This document shows positions 26,592 through 35,801 of a stretch of 39,673 nucleotides of DNA, piece after piece. The stretch lies in NCBI GenBank assembly GCA_937959065.1, contig CALGOI010000047.1, positions 1-39,673 of the forward strand, written 5' to 3'. The notes under the pieces were generated by a model, which searched no databases, was not told the origin of the DNA, and worked only from the letters and a program-made list of their open reading frames with translations. Made by a program: the position numbers and the translations under genes. Origin of the DNA: an uncultured Ignavibacteriota bacterium (GTDB taxonomy: Bacteria; Bacteroidota; Ignavibacteria; Tepidaquicellales; Tepidaquicellaceae). Position 1 is the stretch's first letter; each line of letters starts with the position of its first letter.

Positions 26592-28118
26592 CTATTTTAA
26601 TAATACCATTTTACGGGTTTCTGTGAATGAGGATGTCTCTATTCTGTAAAAATACGTTCCGGAAGTTAAGCAGCTTGCATTAAATTCAATTTCATATCTT
26701 CCCGCTGTTAATCCCTGGTTAACAACTATTCCAACTTCCTTACCGTTTAGATCATAGACTCTTAAGCTTACAAAATCATTCTTTGGAAGATCGAATTTAA
26801 GCTTTGTGCTTGGATTGAATGGATTAGGGTAATTATTATATAATTCATAGCTGGCAGGTATATCATTTCCTGTTGGAACGATTTCCGTTATCATTACAAT
26901 TGCAGTATCTGAATATTCTGAATTAGCTCCGGCATTAAAGGCATATACTCGGTAATAATAAGTGTTAGGAGCTGTTATTCCGTTGTTATCAATAAAGTTC
27001 AAAGTGTTTGGCCCGGTTTGGCCAACCACCTGGAAGTTGTCCGGGGTAGTTAAACTTCTTTCGATTTTAAATCCCTCCTCATTGTTTGAATTATCAAACC
27101 ATGCGAGGTAAATCGCTGTTGTCGAAATTGGAAAAGCAACGAGATTATTGGGAGCATTAGGTGTCAATACTCCTCCGGTCGTTGTATGTAATATTATTCC
27201 ATCACGCCCGACTACCCAGCCTTCTGTAGTAGAAACAAAACTGGTTGAGAATAACCAATTAGGCACCCCAGCTGGTATAAATACCCAGTTTTGACCCGCG
27301 TTTGCCGTCCTCAATACATCTCCTTCATCTCCAACCATCATCCAGGTATTGTTATCTATAAAGTCAATACATCTTTGTGAATGGACAGTTGAGTAGTTTA
27401 CTGGTACCCAGGTACTACCTCCATTGGTGGTCAATAGGAAATCGGTTGAAGGCGGTTGCCCCGTTGTTATTATACCGGTGTTAGAATTAAGAAAAGATAC
27501 ATAAAGCAGCTCAAAACCTCCAAAACCTGATCCTTGCGAAAACCAAGTTGTCCCTCCGTTTGTTGTCTTTCTTATTGTACCGTTAAATCCAATTGCCCAA
27601 CCCGTACTATTATTAACGAAGTGCACACCCCATAAATTTTGTGTTGTTCCGCTTGATTGCTGTGTCCAGTTTATTCCACCGTCTGTGGTTTTGCGTATTT
27701 GACCGGAGTAACCCACTGTGAATCCTGTATTGGCATTTACAAAAAAAATAGATTTTAATGTATTGGTTGTGCCGCTTGGAAGCGAAAACCAGTTTACTCC
27801 GCCATTGGTTGTTTTTCTCAAAGTACCGTTTGTACCGCAAATATAACCTGTATCATAGGATGGTTTTGGAAAATTTAAGCAAAATAATGTGTCCGTTGTT
27901 CCGCTAACTTGTGCAAACCAGGTACTTCCTCCATTAGTCGTGGTTCTGATAGTTCCGTTCTCACCGACACATGTTCCTGTAGATTGATTGATGAATTTAA
28001 CTCCCCATAAGTCGTTTGATGTCCCGCTTGACTGAATTTGCCAGGCAGGTTGAGAAAATATTGTACTGAATGTTAGGATAAATATTGAAATTGAAAAACA
28101 AAGTATTCTCGATTTCAT
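26592..28118 (-). CDS. Secreted seven-repeat Ycf48-like propeller protein with FN3 and type IX sorting domain
   Basis: A 508-residue exported protein. A signal peptide (cleavage near FS-Q at about 22) is followed by seven repeats of about 42 residues with the pattern W..QSSGT...L.GV.FVN..TG..VG..G.IRKTTNGG, like Ycf48/BNR-type beta-propeller blades. Then comes an FN3 domain (about 320-410, with YYYRVYAFNAG) and a C-terminal domain with NNYPNPFNPSTKLKFDLP ending TETRKMVLLK, the type A sorting signal of type IX secretion. It should therefore be on the cell surface or released. The ligand is unknown. The start has a strong GGAGGT ribosome-binding site 3-4 bases from the ATG, which is close spacing. 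A paralogue lies at 29286-30797. Confidence 0.92.
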   Translation of the reverse strand: MKSRILCFSISIFILTFSTIFSQPAWQIQSSGTSNDLWGVKFINQSTGTCVGENGTIRTTTNGGSTWFAQVSGTTDTLFCLNFPKPSYDTGYICGTNGTLRKTTNGGVNWFSLPSGTTNTLKSIFFVNANTGFTVGYSGQIRKTTDGGINWTQQSSGTTQNLWGVHFVNNSTGWAIGFNGTIRKTTNGGTTWFSQGSGFGGFELLYVSFLNSNTGIITTGQPPSTDFLLTTNGGSTWVPVNYSTVHSQRCIDFIDNNTWMMVGDEGDVLRTANAGQNWVFIPAGVPNWLFSTSFVSTTEGWVVGRDGIILHTTTGGVLTPNAPNNLVAFPISTTAIYLAWFDNSNNEEGFKIERSLTTPDNFQVVGQTGPNTLNFIDNNGITAPNTYYYRVYAFNAGANSEYSDTAIVMITEIVPTGNDIPASYELYNNYPNPFNPSTKLKFDLPKNDFVSLRVYDLNGKEVGIVVNQGLTAGRYEIEFNASCLTSGTYFYRIETSSFTETRKMVLLK

Positions 28119-28287
28119 ACTACCTCCGGTAATTTTTATTTAAATGATTATGTTTTTGCATACAACATGATGGTAGTTGTAGCAAATGCTTTTAGGGGAG
28201 CTTACCTTATTCCAAATTACTTACAATTTTTTCAATTGTCAATATGGTAATATTATAATGAACTAATTTAACAGTTTTTTAGCCTTT

Positions 28288-29271
28288 TTATTGCCCTTTT
28301 ATCCTCTCCAGGTCGCTTTCACTTACATTTAATAGTTCTACCTTTGGCAATCTTACCAGCAATTCCCGCCAGTTCTCATTTCCCGCGAATACTTCCTTAA
28401 ATAGCGGAAGCGACTCATCCACCTTTCCTATCCCCGCAAGCGTCACAGCATGCCAGAATTTCATCTCCAGGTTATCAGGGAACATCTCCTCCGCTGATCT
28501 GTATTCCTGCAGTGCCTTGTCTATATCTCCCTCCGCTAAAGCTATATCACCGTTATTCATATGCTCGTAAGCGCGGTGAAGTCTCAGTAACCTCTTTATC
28601 TCCTTTACAGGCTCCTCGTGGTCTTCTACCCTTAAGTCGATCAGTTTATCCTCCCATGGATTTCCCGTTGATTCACCCCTTACAATTAATAAGCTTGCTG
28701 ATTGTTTCCCCCTTATATCACCGCCTTCATTTTGAGCCGCCTCAAGTGAAGCCACCAGTCTCTCTGCCAGAGGTCCCGTCGAATTCTCGAAAGCCTCAGC
28801 CATCGCGCCCCATACAGTATTATTCAGCATCATATTAGCCTGTACTGAGTAATTATCACCGATGAGATTTCCTGCTTCAGGAATGCACTTAATTCCTGTA
28901 TATGATGCCACTCTGCCCTTCGAATCCAGTACCGCAAGCTGTCTCTCATCCCTTCCTTCATCATTCGCGATAAGTTCATCTACAATTTCCTGTGGAGTCT
29001 TTCCCTGTTTAAGCATTTCCAGTCCACGCAATCCGAATGATACATTTACAAATGACTGTGTCGCTACCACGCCTACACCCGCTTCTCCCCAGGCGACTAC
29101 CGATCCTACGGAAAACCAATGCGATTGTACTGCTACGCCCATCTCACCCGTAACCGGGTCTCTGGCAACTATCGAGTATGTATGGGCAAAAGGTTGACTG
29201 TAAAATTGCGCATGTAAATTTGAATTAAATGCCATAATTAAAAATAATATGAATAGTATTAGTTTATTCAT
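28288..29271 (-). CDS. Exported DUF1028 (Ntn-hydrolase-like) protein with a TPR-like C-terminus
   Basis: A 327-residue protein with a signal peptide (MNKLILFILFLIMAFNSNLHA-Q). Residues about 28-225 are a DUF1028 domain: HTYSIVARDPVTGEMGVAVQ, SVVAWGEAGVGVVATQSFVN, YTGIKCIPEAGNLIG, and SASLLIVRGESTGNPWEDKLIDLRV (shown in part). This family has an Ntn-hydrolase-type fold, with activity not well established. The C-terminal 100 residues contain two TPR-like helical pairs (AYEHMNNGDIALAEGDIDKA, LQEYRSAEEMFPDNLEMKFW). It has no type IX sorting domain, so a periplasmic location is likely. It lies between two paralogous surface proteins, 14 bases after the upstream one. Confidence 0.88.
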   Translation of the reverse strand: MNKLILFILFLIMAFNSNLHAQFYSQPFAHTYSIVARDPVTGEMGVAVQSHWFSVGSVVAWGEAGVGVVATQSFVNVSFGLRGLEMLKQGKTPQEIVDELIANDEGRDERQLAVLDSKGRVASYTGIKCIPEAGNLIGDNYSVQANMMLNNTVWGAMAEAFENSTGPLAERLVASLEAAQNEGGDIRGKQSASLLIVRGESTGNPWEDKLIDLRVEDHEEPVKEIKRLLRLHRAYEHMNNGDIALAEGDIDKALQEYRSAEEMFPDNLEMKFWHAVTLAGIGKVDESLPLFKEVFAGNENWRELLVRLPKVELLNVSESDLERIKGQ

Positions 29272-29285
29272 AGGTTGGATTTATT

Positions 29286-30797
29286 TTATTTCAATAACAC
29301 CATCCTTCTGGTTTCAGAAAAATTGCTTGTGATGATTTGGTAAAAGTAAACACCGCTTGTTAGCTTACCGGCATTATAATTTAATTCATAACTGCCGGCA
29401 TTCATGTTTTCACTTAATAAAATATCCACTTCAGCTCCCGTGATATCAAATACTTTAATTTCTACAATTGTATTTTCGGGAAGATCAAATTTTATTTTTG
29501 TATATGGATTAAATGGATTAGGATAGTTAGTGTATAACCTGTAACTACTTGGAATTTCGTAACCTGTCTGGTTAATGTTTGTAAGTACTATTGTCTCTAC
29601 ATTTGAGTAAGGCGAATTTCCTGCCCCTGAAAATGCATATACTCTGTAATAATACCTTGTTCCGTAAACTAATCCGCTGGCATCTATGAAGTTTTGTACT
29701 CCTTCTCCAACAATTCCAATTAGCTGAAAATCCGTGGGCATACCAATGCTTCTTTCAATTTTAAAACCCTGCTCATTATTTGAATTGTCAAACCAGGACA
29801 AGAATATCTGATTGGATGAAACAACAGATGCTACAAGGTTTGTGGGTGCTTCAGGTGCGGGAGTACCTCCGTTTGTCGTTTTTAGTATCATACCGAAGGA
29901 ACCTGCTCTCCAACCCGTAGTTGGTGTAACAAATGATATCCCGTATGTCCAGTTTGAAGTACCGCTCGAACCCTGAATCCAGTTTGTGCTTCCATTGCCT
30001 GTGGTGTAATAAGAACCGACATCACCCCCAACGTAACCATAGACCCCGTCTACAAAATCAATACATCGGGTTGTATATGTGTTCCCGAAAAATTGAGGCG
30101 TCCATGTTGTACCACCATTATTGGTAATATAAAAATTTACGTTTGAACCGGAAAAAGTTATAACACTTCTGTTCGCATCTACCAGGTAAACTCCTGTCAT
30201 TGGCCCCGTTACACCCACACTTTGGGTGAACCAGCTGGTGCCTCCGTTAGTGGTTTTGCGTATCGTGCTTTGATCTCCAACTGCACAGCCTGTATTTGAG
30301 TTTAGAAAATGTATTGAGTTGAGATTTGATACTGTTCCTGAGGATTGGGTGTACCAGTTAATACCGCCATTCGATGTCTTTATTATCAGCCCATTATCTC
30401 CGCATGCAAATACTGTATTCGCATCAATGGCAAAGACTGAGTTCAGATCAAGTGTAAATCCGCTTGTTAAAACAAACCAGTTCGATCCGCCGTTTGTTGT
30501 TTTTCTTAACACCCCGGAGTCACCTGCTATAAACCCTGTGTTGTTATCTATAAATGATAGTCCCCTTAAGGTTTTGGCAGTTCCCACAGAAAGAGTAGAC
30601 CAGCTTGTCCCTCCGTTAATTGATTTCTTTACTAATCCTGAATCGCCAACTACATAACCTGTAGAAAGATTTGTAAATTTTATCCCGTATAAGGCTTTAG
30701 TGGTGCCGCTGTTTTGAAGTGTCCAGTATGGCTGGGAAAATGATATTGAATTGATTGTAAAAGATAAAAAAAGAAAACTTGTAAATAGCGTTTTCAT
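29286..30797 (-). CDS. Secreted seven-repeat Ycf48-like propeller protein with FN3 and type IX sorting domain (paralogue)
   Basis: A 503-residue paralogue of the 26592-28118 gene with the same order: signal peptide (ends near SFS-Q), seven Ycf48-like repeats (for example GVLRKTTNGGSNWF), one FN3 domain with YYYRVYAFSGAGNSPYSN, and a type IX sorting domain NYPNPFNPYTKIKFDLP ending SETRRMVLLK. The repeats differ enough from its partner to rule out a very recent copy. The fifth blade in both proteins lacks the G.IRKTTNGG ending and has a longer insertion, so that feature predates duplication. The ATG follows a run of GGGGGG about 8 bases upstream, serving as ribosome-binding site. Confidence 0.92.
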   Translation of the reverse strand: MKTLFTSFLFLSFTINSISFSQPYWTLQNSGTTKALYGIKFTNLSTGYVVGDSGLVKKSINGGTSWSTLSVGTAKTLRGLSFIDNNTGFIAGDSGVLRKTTNGGSNWFVLTSGFTLDLNSVFAIDANTVFACGDNGLIIKTSNGGINWYTQSSGTVSNLNSIHFLNSNTGCAVGDQSTIRKTTNGGTSWFTQSVGVTGPMTGVYLVDANRSVITFSGSNVNFYITNNGGTTWTPQFFGNTYTTRCIDFVDGVYGYVGGDVGSYYTTGNGSTNWIQGSSGTSNWTYGISFVTPTTGWRAGSFGMILKTTNGGTPAPEAPTNLVASVVSSNQIFLSWFDNSNNEQGFKIERSIGMPTDFQLIGIVGEGVQNFIDASGLVYGTRYYYRVYAFSGAGNSPYSNVETIVLTNINQTGYEIPSSYRLYTNYPNPFNPYTKIKFDLPENTIVEIKVFDITGAEVDILLSENMNAGSYELNYNAGKLTSGVYFYQIITSNFSETRRMVLLK

Positions 30798-30961
30798 CTA
30801 TTTACCCCCCTTTGATTTATTAGCTTACTCTGCTTTATAAGTTATGGGAAAAATTATAAATCTACAAGTACCATAATGTCTTGGAGCATCCTGAAATTAG
30901 TGACATAAATCCTCTGTTTATCCACTCCCCTGAATCCTGTATGGTTTATCTATATTTCAAT

Positions 30962-30991
30962 TTGAAAATTTCACTCTATACATATTATAAT
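30962..30991 (+). promoter_or_regulatory. Near-consensus sigma-70-type promoter of dnaE
   Basis: TTGAAA (30962-30967), an 18-base spacer and TATAAT (30986-30991) stand 19 bases before the dnaE ATG, predicting a leader of roughly a dozen bases. The boxes match 5 of 6 and 6 of 6 consensus positions. No Shine-Dalgarno sequence is seen before the ATG. The Bacteroidetes-type TAnnTTTG box is not at the expected spot. Confidence 0.6.
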
Positions 30992-31010
30992 TTGTTTAGT
31001 ATTTTCCATT

Positions 31011-34000
31011 ATGCCTGACCAATTTATACATCTTCATAATCATAGCCATTACTCCTTACTTGACGCTATATCCACCATAGATGGGATCGTAGATGCTGCA
31101 GTCGAACACAATATGCCTGCCGTTGCTCTTACCGATCACGGCGTTATGTACGGAGCTATGGAGTTTTATAAGAAGTGTAAAAAGAAGAACATAAAACCCA
31201 TTATCGGATGTGAAGTCTATGTCGCGCAGTCAGGCTCGCGGCACGAAAAAGGAAAAAAGGATGTAGTATCCTCCAATAACGACGAAAAATCCACCGAAAA
31301 TTCTGACGGTCTCTCAGCAACTAATATAAATTACGCCCACCTTGTCCTACTGGCTAAAAACGAAGAAGGTTACCGTAACCTCATTAAACTAGTGTCCATA
31401 GGACATACGGAAGGATTTTATTATAAGCCTCGCATTGACCTTGATGTATTACAGCAGTACAATAAAGGCCTTGTTGCTCTCTCAGCCTGTGCCGGTGGTG
31501 TAATTTCCTGTTACATTACACGAGGCGATATTGATATGGCGCGTACAATGGTAGGGAAGTACAAAGAAATTTTCGGGGATGACTTCTACCTGGAAATTCA
31601 GGACCATCTTACAATAGATGCGGAAAAGAAAGTGCTCGAGTGGATGCCTAAGTTCGCAAAAGAGTTCGGACTTAAGTTGATTGCGACAAATGATTGCCAC
31701 TATATTAAGCCCGATCATGATATAGCGCATAATATATATCTTCACATCAGCGCTAAATCTAGCAAGCCCGTCGAAAGCTATATGATTACCGCTAAAGAGC
31801 ATCTGCGTTACGGTACAGACCAGGTTTATTTTAAGTCTTCCGAAGAAATGTGTAAACTTTTCAAGGATTATCCTGAAGCGATTGCTTCAACTCTCGAAGT
31901 CGCCGAAAAATGCAATCTCGAACTCGACCTCTCAAAGAACCATATGCCTAACTTCGAAATTCCTAAAGGCGATAATTCTAAGTCACTCGATGAATATCTT
32001 GAAAAGATGTCACTGGAAGGTCTTAAGAAACGTATCCCGGATGCGGGTAAGGAAGCGAAGGAACGGTTAAACTACGAACTTTCCGTGATCGAGAAAATGA
32101 AGTTCGCCGGATACTTTCTTATTGTGCAGGACTTTATTCACGCCGCAAAACAGCGCGGTATCCTCGTTGGTCCCGGAAGGGGGTCAGCTGCAGGAAGCCT
32201 CGTCTGTTATGCCCTCGGAATTACTGATGTTAATCCGCTCGAATATAATCTGCTCTTCGAGCGTTTCCTTAATCCCGACCGTATATCTATGCCTGATATC
32301 GACGTGGATTTCCAGGACGACCGCCGCGACGAAATGATTCAGTACGCGAAAGAAAAATACGGAGAAAACGCCGTTGCGCAGATTATAACTTTCAATAAGC
32401 TTGCACCCCGCGGTGTATTAAAAGACGTGGGACGGGTGCTCAATTTCCCGTTCAATGAGATTAACGACCTGACAAAGCATATTCCCATTGTCTTCGGTAA
32501 AGTAACACCGCTCAGAAAATGCGTTGACGATGTCGAAGACTTTAAAAATTACTTCAAAAAAGCTCCGGCCGAATTCAAGGAAGACCGTAAACGCCTTCTC
32601 GAATACTCACAGGTGCTGGAAAATCTTAACAAAAACTCCTCTATACACGCCTCGGGTGTCGTTATTGCACCATCAGATGTCATAGACTATGTACCCCTAT
32701 CTAAAGTGACAGGGGAGGAAGACGTATTCTGCACCCAGTATGACATGAACCAGCTCGAAGACGCAGGCCTAATTAAAATGGACTTCCTCGGGCTTAAGGA
32801 ATTGAAAGTTATTAAACGTACTCTCGACCTGGTAAATGAACGTTATAATACAGACCTCTCCGTCGAAAAGATTCCGCTCGACGATGAAAAAACATACGAA
32901 CTATTTGGCTCCGGCTCGACGATTGGCATTTTCCAGTTCTCCAAAAGCAAGATGCGTGAATACCTCTCAAAGCTGAAACCCAAGAATATCAACGACCTCG
33001 CTGCTATGAATGCGCTCTACCGCCCGGGACCAATGAAGCTTATCCCGGATTTCATCGATAAGCGTTTCGGCAAAAAGGAGGTCACATACCTACACCCTCT
33101 GATGGAAAACTCCCTCAAGGAAACCTACGGTATCATTGTGTTCCAGGAGCAGGTTATGCAGATAGCGCGTGAAGTTGCCGGCTTCACAATGGCTCAGGCA
33201 GACAATATGAGAAAAGCCATGGGTAAGAAGATCAAGGAGATGATGGCGCAAATCAAGACAGAATTCGTTAAAGGCGCGGAAAACAACGGGGTTCCTAAGA
33301 AGACCGCCAACAATATCTTTGCCTTGATACAGGATTTCGCCGATTACGGATTTAATAAATCTCACGGGGTTGCTTACTCTATTCTTGCTTTCTATACAGC
33401 TTACCTTAAAACACATTATCCGGTCGAATTCCTCGCCGTATCTATGGCTTGCCGTAAAGATAGCGAAACTGAATTACAGGAGCTTGCCTTCGAATGTAAA
33501 AAAATGAACGTCGAACTAAAATCGCCCAGCATTAATAGCGGTGCGGTAGACTTCGCCGTGAAGTACAGCGAGGAGAAAGGGAAACTCGGTGAAATTATCT
33601 ACGGCCTTTCCGCTATAAAAAACGTCGGTGAAAAAGCCGTGCAAAATATCGTCGAAGAACGCGAGGAGAACGGTAAATACAAAAGCTTCCTCGACTTTCT
33701 TAAACGCGTCGACCTGCGCCTCGTTAATCGCAAGACATTGGAGGGCCTTATCTTCGCCGGTGCGTTTGACGAGATCGAGCCCGTTCGAAGAAAACTCTTC
33801 CTCAACATGGAACGCTGCGTCAGCTATGCTCAGCGCTACAAGACACTTCCCGAGTCTCAGGGACAGGAGGGTCTCTTCACTATGGGAAAAGGCGGCAATG
33901 AATACGAAGACAACTTTATACTTGATGATGCAGAGGACTTCCCCGAAACAGAAAAGTTTAATCTGGAAAAAGCCTCTATCGGCTTTTATCTTACCGGTCA

Positions 34001-34583
34001 CCCTCTCGAAAAATACCGCGAGGAGATCGAAACGTTCGTTAACCTTGATTTCAGTGCCGACGTGAACGAACTCAACTTTGCCTCGCTCGGCACCGTCCGT
34101 ATGTGCGGAGTTGTTACCAATTACAAAAACCGCATCTCTAAACGCGGTAAACGCTTCGCCACTTTTGACCTCGTGGACCTTTACGGCTCCGGGGAATGTG
34201 TCCTTTTCGAGACACTCCTCGAACAAAAAGGCAGCTTCCTCGGGGAGGATACACTCGTTTTCGTCGAAGGCAAAGCAGATGAGAACGGCGATTCCATAAA
34301 ACTTGTTATCGAAGACATTATGCCAATCGAATCTCTGAAAGAGAGATATACTGAAAATCTGGTAATTAATGTTTTTGAGAAGGAAGATGATGTTTTTGAT
34401 AAACTTGAGAAGATTAGAAACATAGTCGAATCCAACCCCGGTAACTGTAAACTGTTTTTTAATGTTATAAATAATGGTTCCTCGCAGGTTTATAGATCAC
34501 GAGAATTTAAACTAAAACCCTCCGGGGATTTAATTTCCAACTTGAAAGAAATTGTTGGAGAAAGTAATTTAAAGTTAAATTAA
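31011..34583 (+). CDS. dnaE: DNA polymerase III alpha subunit
   Basis: The replicative polymerase chain, 1190 residues, a normal DnaE length. The N-terminal PHP domain (about 1-290) begins FIHLHNHSHYSLLDA and has LTDHGVMYGAMEF. The polymerase core carries GPGRGSAAGSLVCYALGIT (about 385-403) and the catalytic MPDIDVDFQDDRR with D429 and D431. Next come the fingers and tandem HhH region (FNKSHGVAYSILAFYTAYLK), and an OB-fold (about 1000-1090, VRMCGVVTNYKNRISKRGK) close to the C-terminus. It has no proofreading exonuclease insertion, so it is the DnaE rather than the PolC type. Thioredoxin follows 25 bases later on the same strand. Confidence 0.97.
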   Translation: MPDQFIHLHNHSHYSLLDAISTIDGIVDAAVEHNMPAVALTDHGVMYGAMEFYKKCKKKNIKPIIGCEVYVAQSGSRHEKGKKDVVSSNNDEKSTENSDGLSATNINYAHLVLLAKNEEGYRNLIKLVSIGHTEGFYYKPRIDLDVLQQYNKGLVALSACAGGVISCYITRGDIDMARTMVGKYKEIFGDDFYLEIQDHLTIDAEKKVLEWMPKFAKEFGLKLIATNDCHYIKPDHDIAHNIYLHISAKSSKPVESYMITAKEHLRYGTDQVYFKSSEEMCKLFKDYPEAIASTLEVAEKCNLELDLSKNHMPNFEIPKGDNSKSLDEYLEKMSLEGLKKRIPDAGKEAKERLNYELSVIEKMKFAGYFLIVQDFIHAAKQRGILVGPGRGSAAGSLVCYALGITDVNPLEYNLLFERFLNPDRISMPDIDVDFQDDRRDEMIQYAKEKYGENAVAQIITFNKLAPRGVLKDVGRVLNFPFNEINDLTKHIPIVFGKVTPLRKCVDDVEDFKNYFKKAPAEFKEDRKRLLEYSQVLENLNKNSSIHASGVVIAPSDVIDYVPLSKVTGEEDVFCTQYDMNQLEDAGLIKMDFLGLKELKVIKRTLDLVNERYNTDLSVEKIPLDDEKTYELFGSGSTIGIFQFSKSKMREYLSKLKPKNINDLAAMNALYRPGPMKLIPDFIDKRFGKKEVTYLHPLMENSLKETYGIIVFQEQVMQIAREVAGFTMAQADNMRKAMGKKIKEMMAQIKTEFVKGAENNGVPKKTANNIFALIQDFADYGFNKSHGVAYSILAFYTAYLKTHYPVEFLAVSMACRKDSETELQELAFECKKMNVELKSPSINSGAVDFAVKYSEEKGKLGEIIYGLSAIKNVGEKAVQNIVEEREENGKYKSFLDFLKRVDLRLVNRKTLEGLIFAGAFDEIEPVRRKLFLNMERCVSYAQRYKTLPESQGQEGLFTMGKGGNEYEDNFILDDAEDFPETEKFNLEKASIGFYLTGHPLEKYREEIETFVNLDFSADVNELNFASLGTVRMCGVVTNYKNRISKRGKRFATFDLVDLYGSGECVLFETLLEQKGSFLGEDTLVFVEGKADENGDSIKLVIEDIMPIESLKERYTENLVINVFEKEDDVFDKLEKIRNIVESNPGNCKLFFNVINNGSSQVYRSREFKLKPSGDLISNLKEIVGESNLKLN

Positions 34584-34608
34584 TCATAATTAAGAAAGGA
34601 TTACACAA

Positions 34609-34932
34609 ATGGCATTAATGGAAATCACTGACGGAAATTTTGACACTGAGGTTAAAAACTCCGATAAACCCGTTCTGATTGACTTTTGGGCTGTATGGTG
34701 CGGACCATGTAAGATGATCGCTCCTATAGTAGAGGAAATTGCAGATGAATATGATGGTAAAGTTAAAGTAGGTAAACTTGACGTTGATAATAACCAGCAG
34801 GTTGCTATGCAGTTCGGTATCAGAAGCATCCCGACCCTTCTTATCTTCAAAAATGGTGAAGTCGTTGACCAGATCGTTGGTGCGGTACCTAAAGGACATA
34901 TTACTGATAAGCTGAACGCTCATCTGAACTAA
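34609..34932 (+). CDS. trxA: Thioredoxin
   Basis: A 107-residue cytosolic thioredoxin that reduces protein disulfides with electrons from thioredoxin reductase. The redox motif WCGPC is at 30-34 and the cis-proline at P75 in SIPTLLIF, with the buried Asp in LIDFWA at 25. No signal peptide is present. The start ATG follows AAGAAAGGA with 8 bases of spacing, the clearest ribosome-binding site in the region and close in sequence to the one before dps. It lies between dnaE and a lipoprotein gene; all three could share a transcript ending at 35751. Confidence 0.96.
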   Translation: MALMEITDGNFDTEVKNSDKPVLIDFWAVWCGPCKMIAPIVEEIADEYDGKVKVGKLDVDNNQQVAMQFGIRSIPTLLIFKNGEVVDQIVGAVPKGHITDKLNAHLN

Positions 34933-34960
34933 TTTTCCTTAATAATTAAACAAATCTATA

Positions 34961-35719
34961 ATGTTAAAGTTAATCAGAAGCTCGATTTTGTTGCTTATGG
35001 TCGTTTCGTTGTTTACAATTACTTCTTGCGGGGACAATAAAGAAAACACCGAATCATCGGGTAATAAATCATCAAATAATACCGAATCTTCCGAATCGAA
35101 TGATAACACCTCAAGCGGTGACATCGATATGTCATCCGGCGAATTCAAGATCACTTATCAGATGGACGGTAAAGACATGAAAGGTACTATGACACTTTAC
35201 AAGATGGATAAAAAATTCAAAACCGATATGAAAGCCGATGCCGGAGGCATGGAAGGTATGAATAGTACTGCGATCTCTGATGGTGAGTACGTTTATTCAG
35301 TTGTTGACATGATGGGCACCAAAAAAGGCATCAAAATGAAGATCAGTGAATACGAAAAAGATGACGATTTTGGCAATATGGCTGACGTTGAAGAAGAACT
35401 TGCAAAGTATAAAAAAGTTGGTACCGAAACTATCCTCGGTAAAGAATGTGAAATTTACGAAACAAATGAAGAAGGTAACACGATTTCTGTCTATAACAAA
35501 AAAGCTGTTCTGAAAATGAAATCACCTGAGATGACTATCGTGGCTACTGATTTCGATACCAGCCCCGGATTATCGGATTCTGATTTCAAAATCCCTGACG
35601 ACGTCGAGTTCGTCGATATGTATGAGTTATTAAAATGTAAGATAAATCACAAAAAACTCCAAAAGCTTAAAAACATCGTCACGTCCAAAACTAAGTTACA
35701 TTATAGATTATTAAGATAA
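34961..35719 (+). CDS. Lipoprotein of unknown function (DUF4412-like)
   Basis: A 252-residue protein with a lipoprotein signal peptide: basic MLKLIR, a hydrophobic core and the lipobox ITSC with C23 as the lipidated residue. A Ser/Asn/Glu-rich linker (about 27-60) leads to a soluble domain with many Met and Lys residues, YQMDGKDMKGTMTLYKMDKK, EILGKECEIYET-like text and FDTSPGLSDSDFKIPDDVEF. This resembles DUF4412-type periplasmic proteins; the role is unknown. The last 27 residues (from CKINHKKLQ) are very basic and unlike the acidic domain. If one A were restored in the AAAA at 35632-35635 the frame would end MYELLKM-stop at about 35640, so the tail may be a frameshift extension. Confidence 0.75.
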   Translation: MLKLIRSSILLLMVVSLFTITSCGDNKENTESSGNKSSNNTESSESNDNTSSGDIDMSSGEFKITYQMDGKDMKGTMTLYKMDKKFKTDMKADAGGMEGMNSTAISDGEYVYSVVDMMGTKKGIKMKISEYEKDDDFGNMADVEEELAKYKKVGTETILGKECEIYETNEEGNTISVYNKKAVLKMKSPEMTIVATDFDTSPGLSDSDFKIPDDVEFVDMYELLKCKINHKKLQKLKNIVTSKTKLHYRLLR

Positions 35720-35722
35720 TTT

Positions 35723-35751
35723 AAAAACCCCGGCATTCCTCCGGGGTTTTT
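35723..35751 (+). terminator. Rho-independent terminator after the dnaE-trxA-lipoprotein genes
   Basis: AAAAACCCCGG (35723-35733), a 7-base loop and CCGGGGTTTTT (35741-35751) form a perfect 11-bp stem whose GC part is followed by five T. It starts 4 bases after the lipoprotein stop. The A run on the other side makes it symmetric, though no minus-strand gene ends here. Confidence 0.88.
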
Positions 35752-35801
35752 CATATTTCATTATTACTTGACTGATTTAAATAATCTCACCACTTTATCT
35801 C

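Noticed and set aside
26592..30797. Regularly spaced repeats resembling a CRISPR array or satellite
   Set aside because: The repetition is at protein level (42-residue Ycf48-like units); the DNA repeats are divergent and no unique spacers alternate with constant repeats.
33516..34226. Long open minus-strand frame of 236 codons inside dnaE
   Set aside because: It lies antisense to the well-conserved DnaE C-terminal half, has no family-like motifs, and is explained by codon bias of the real gene.
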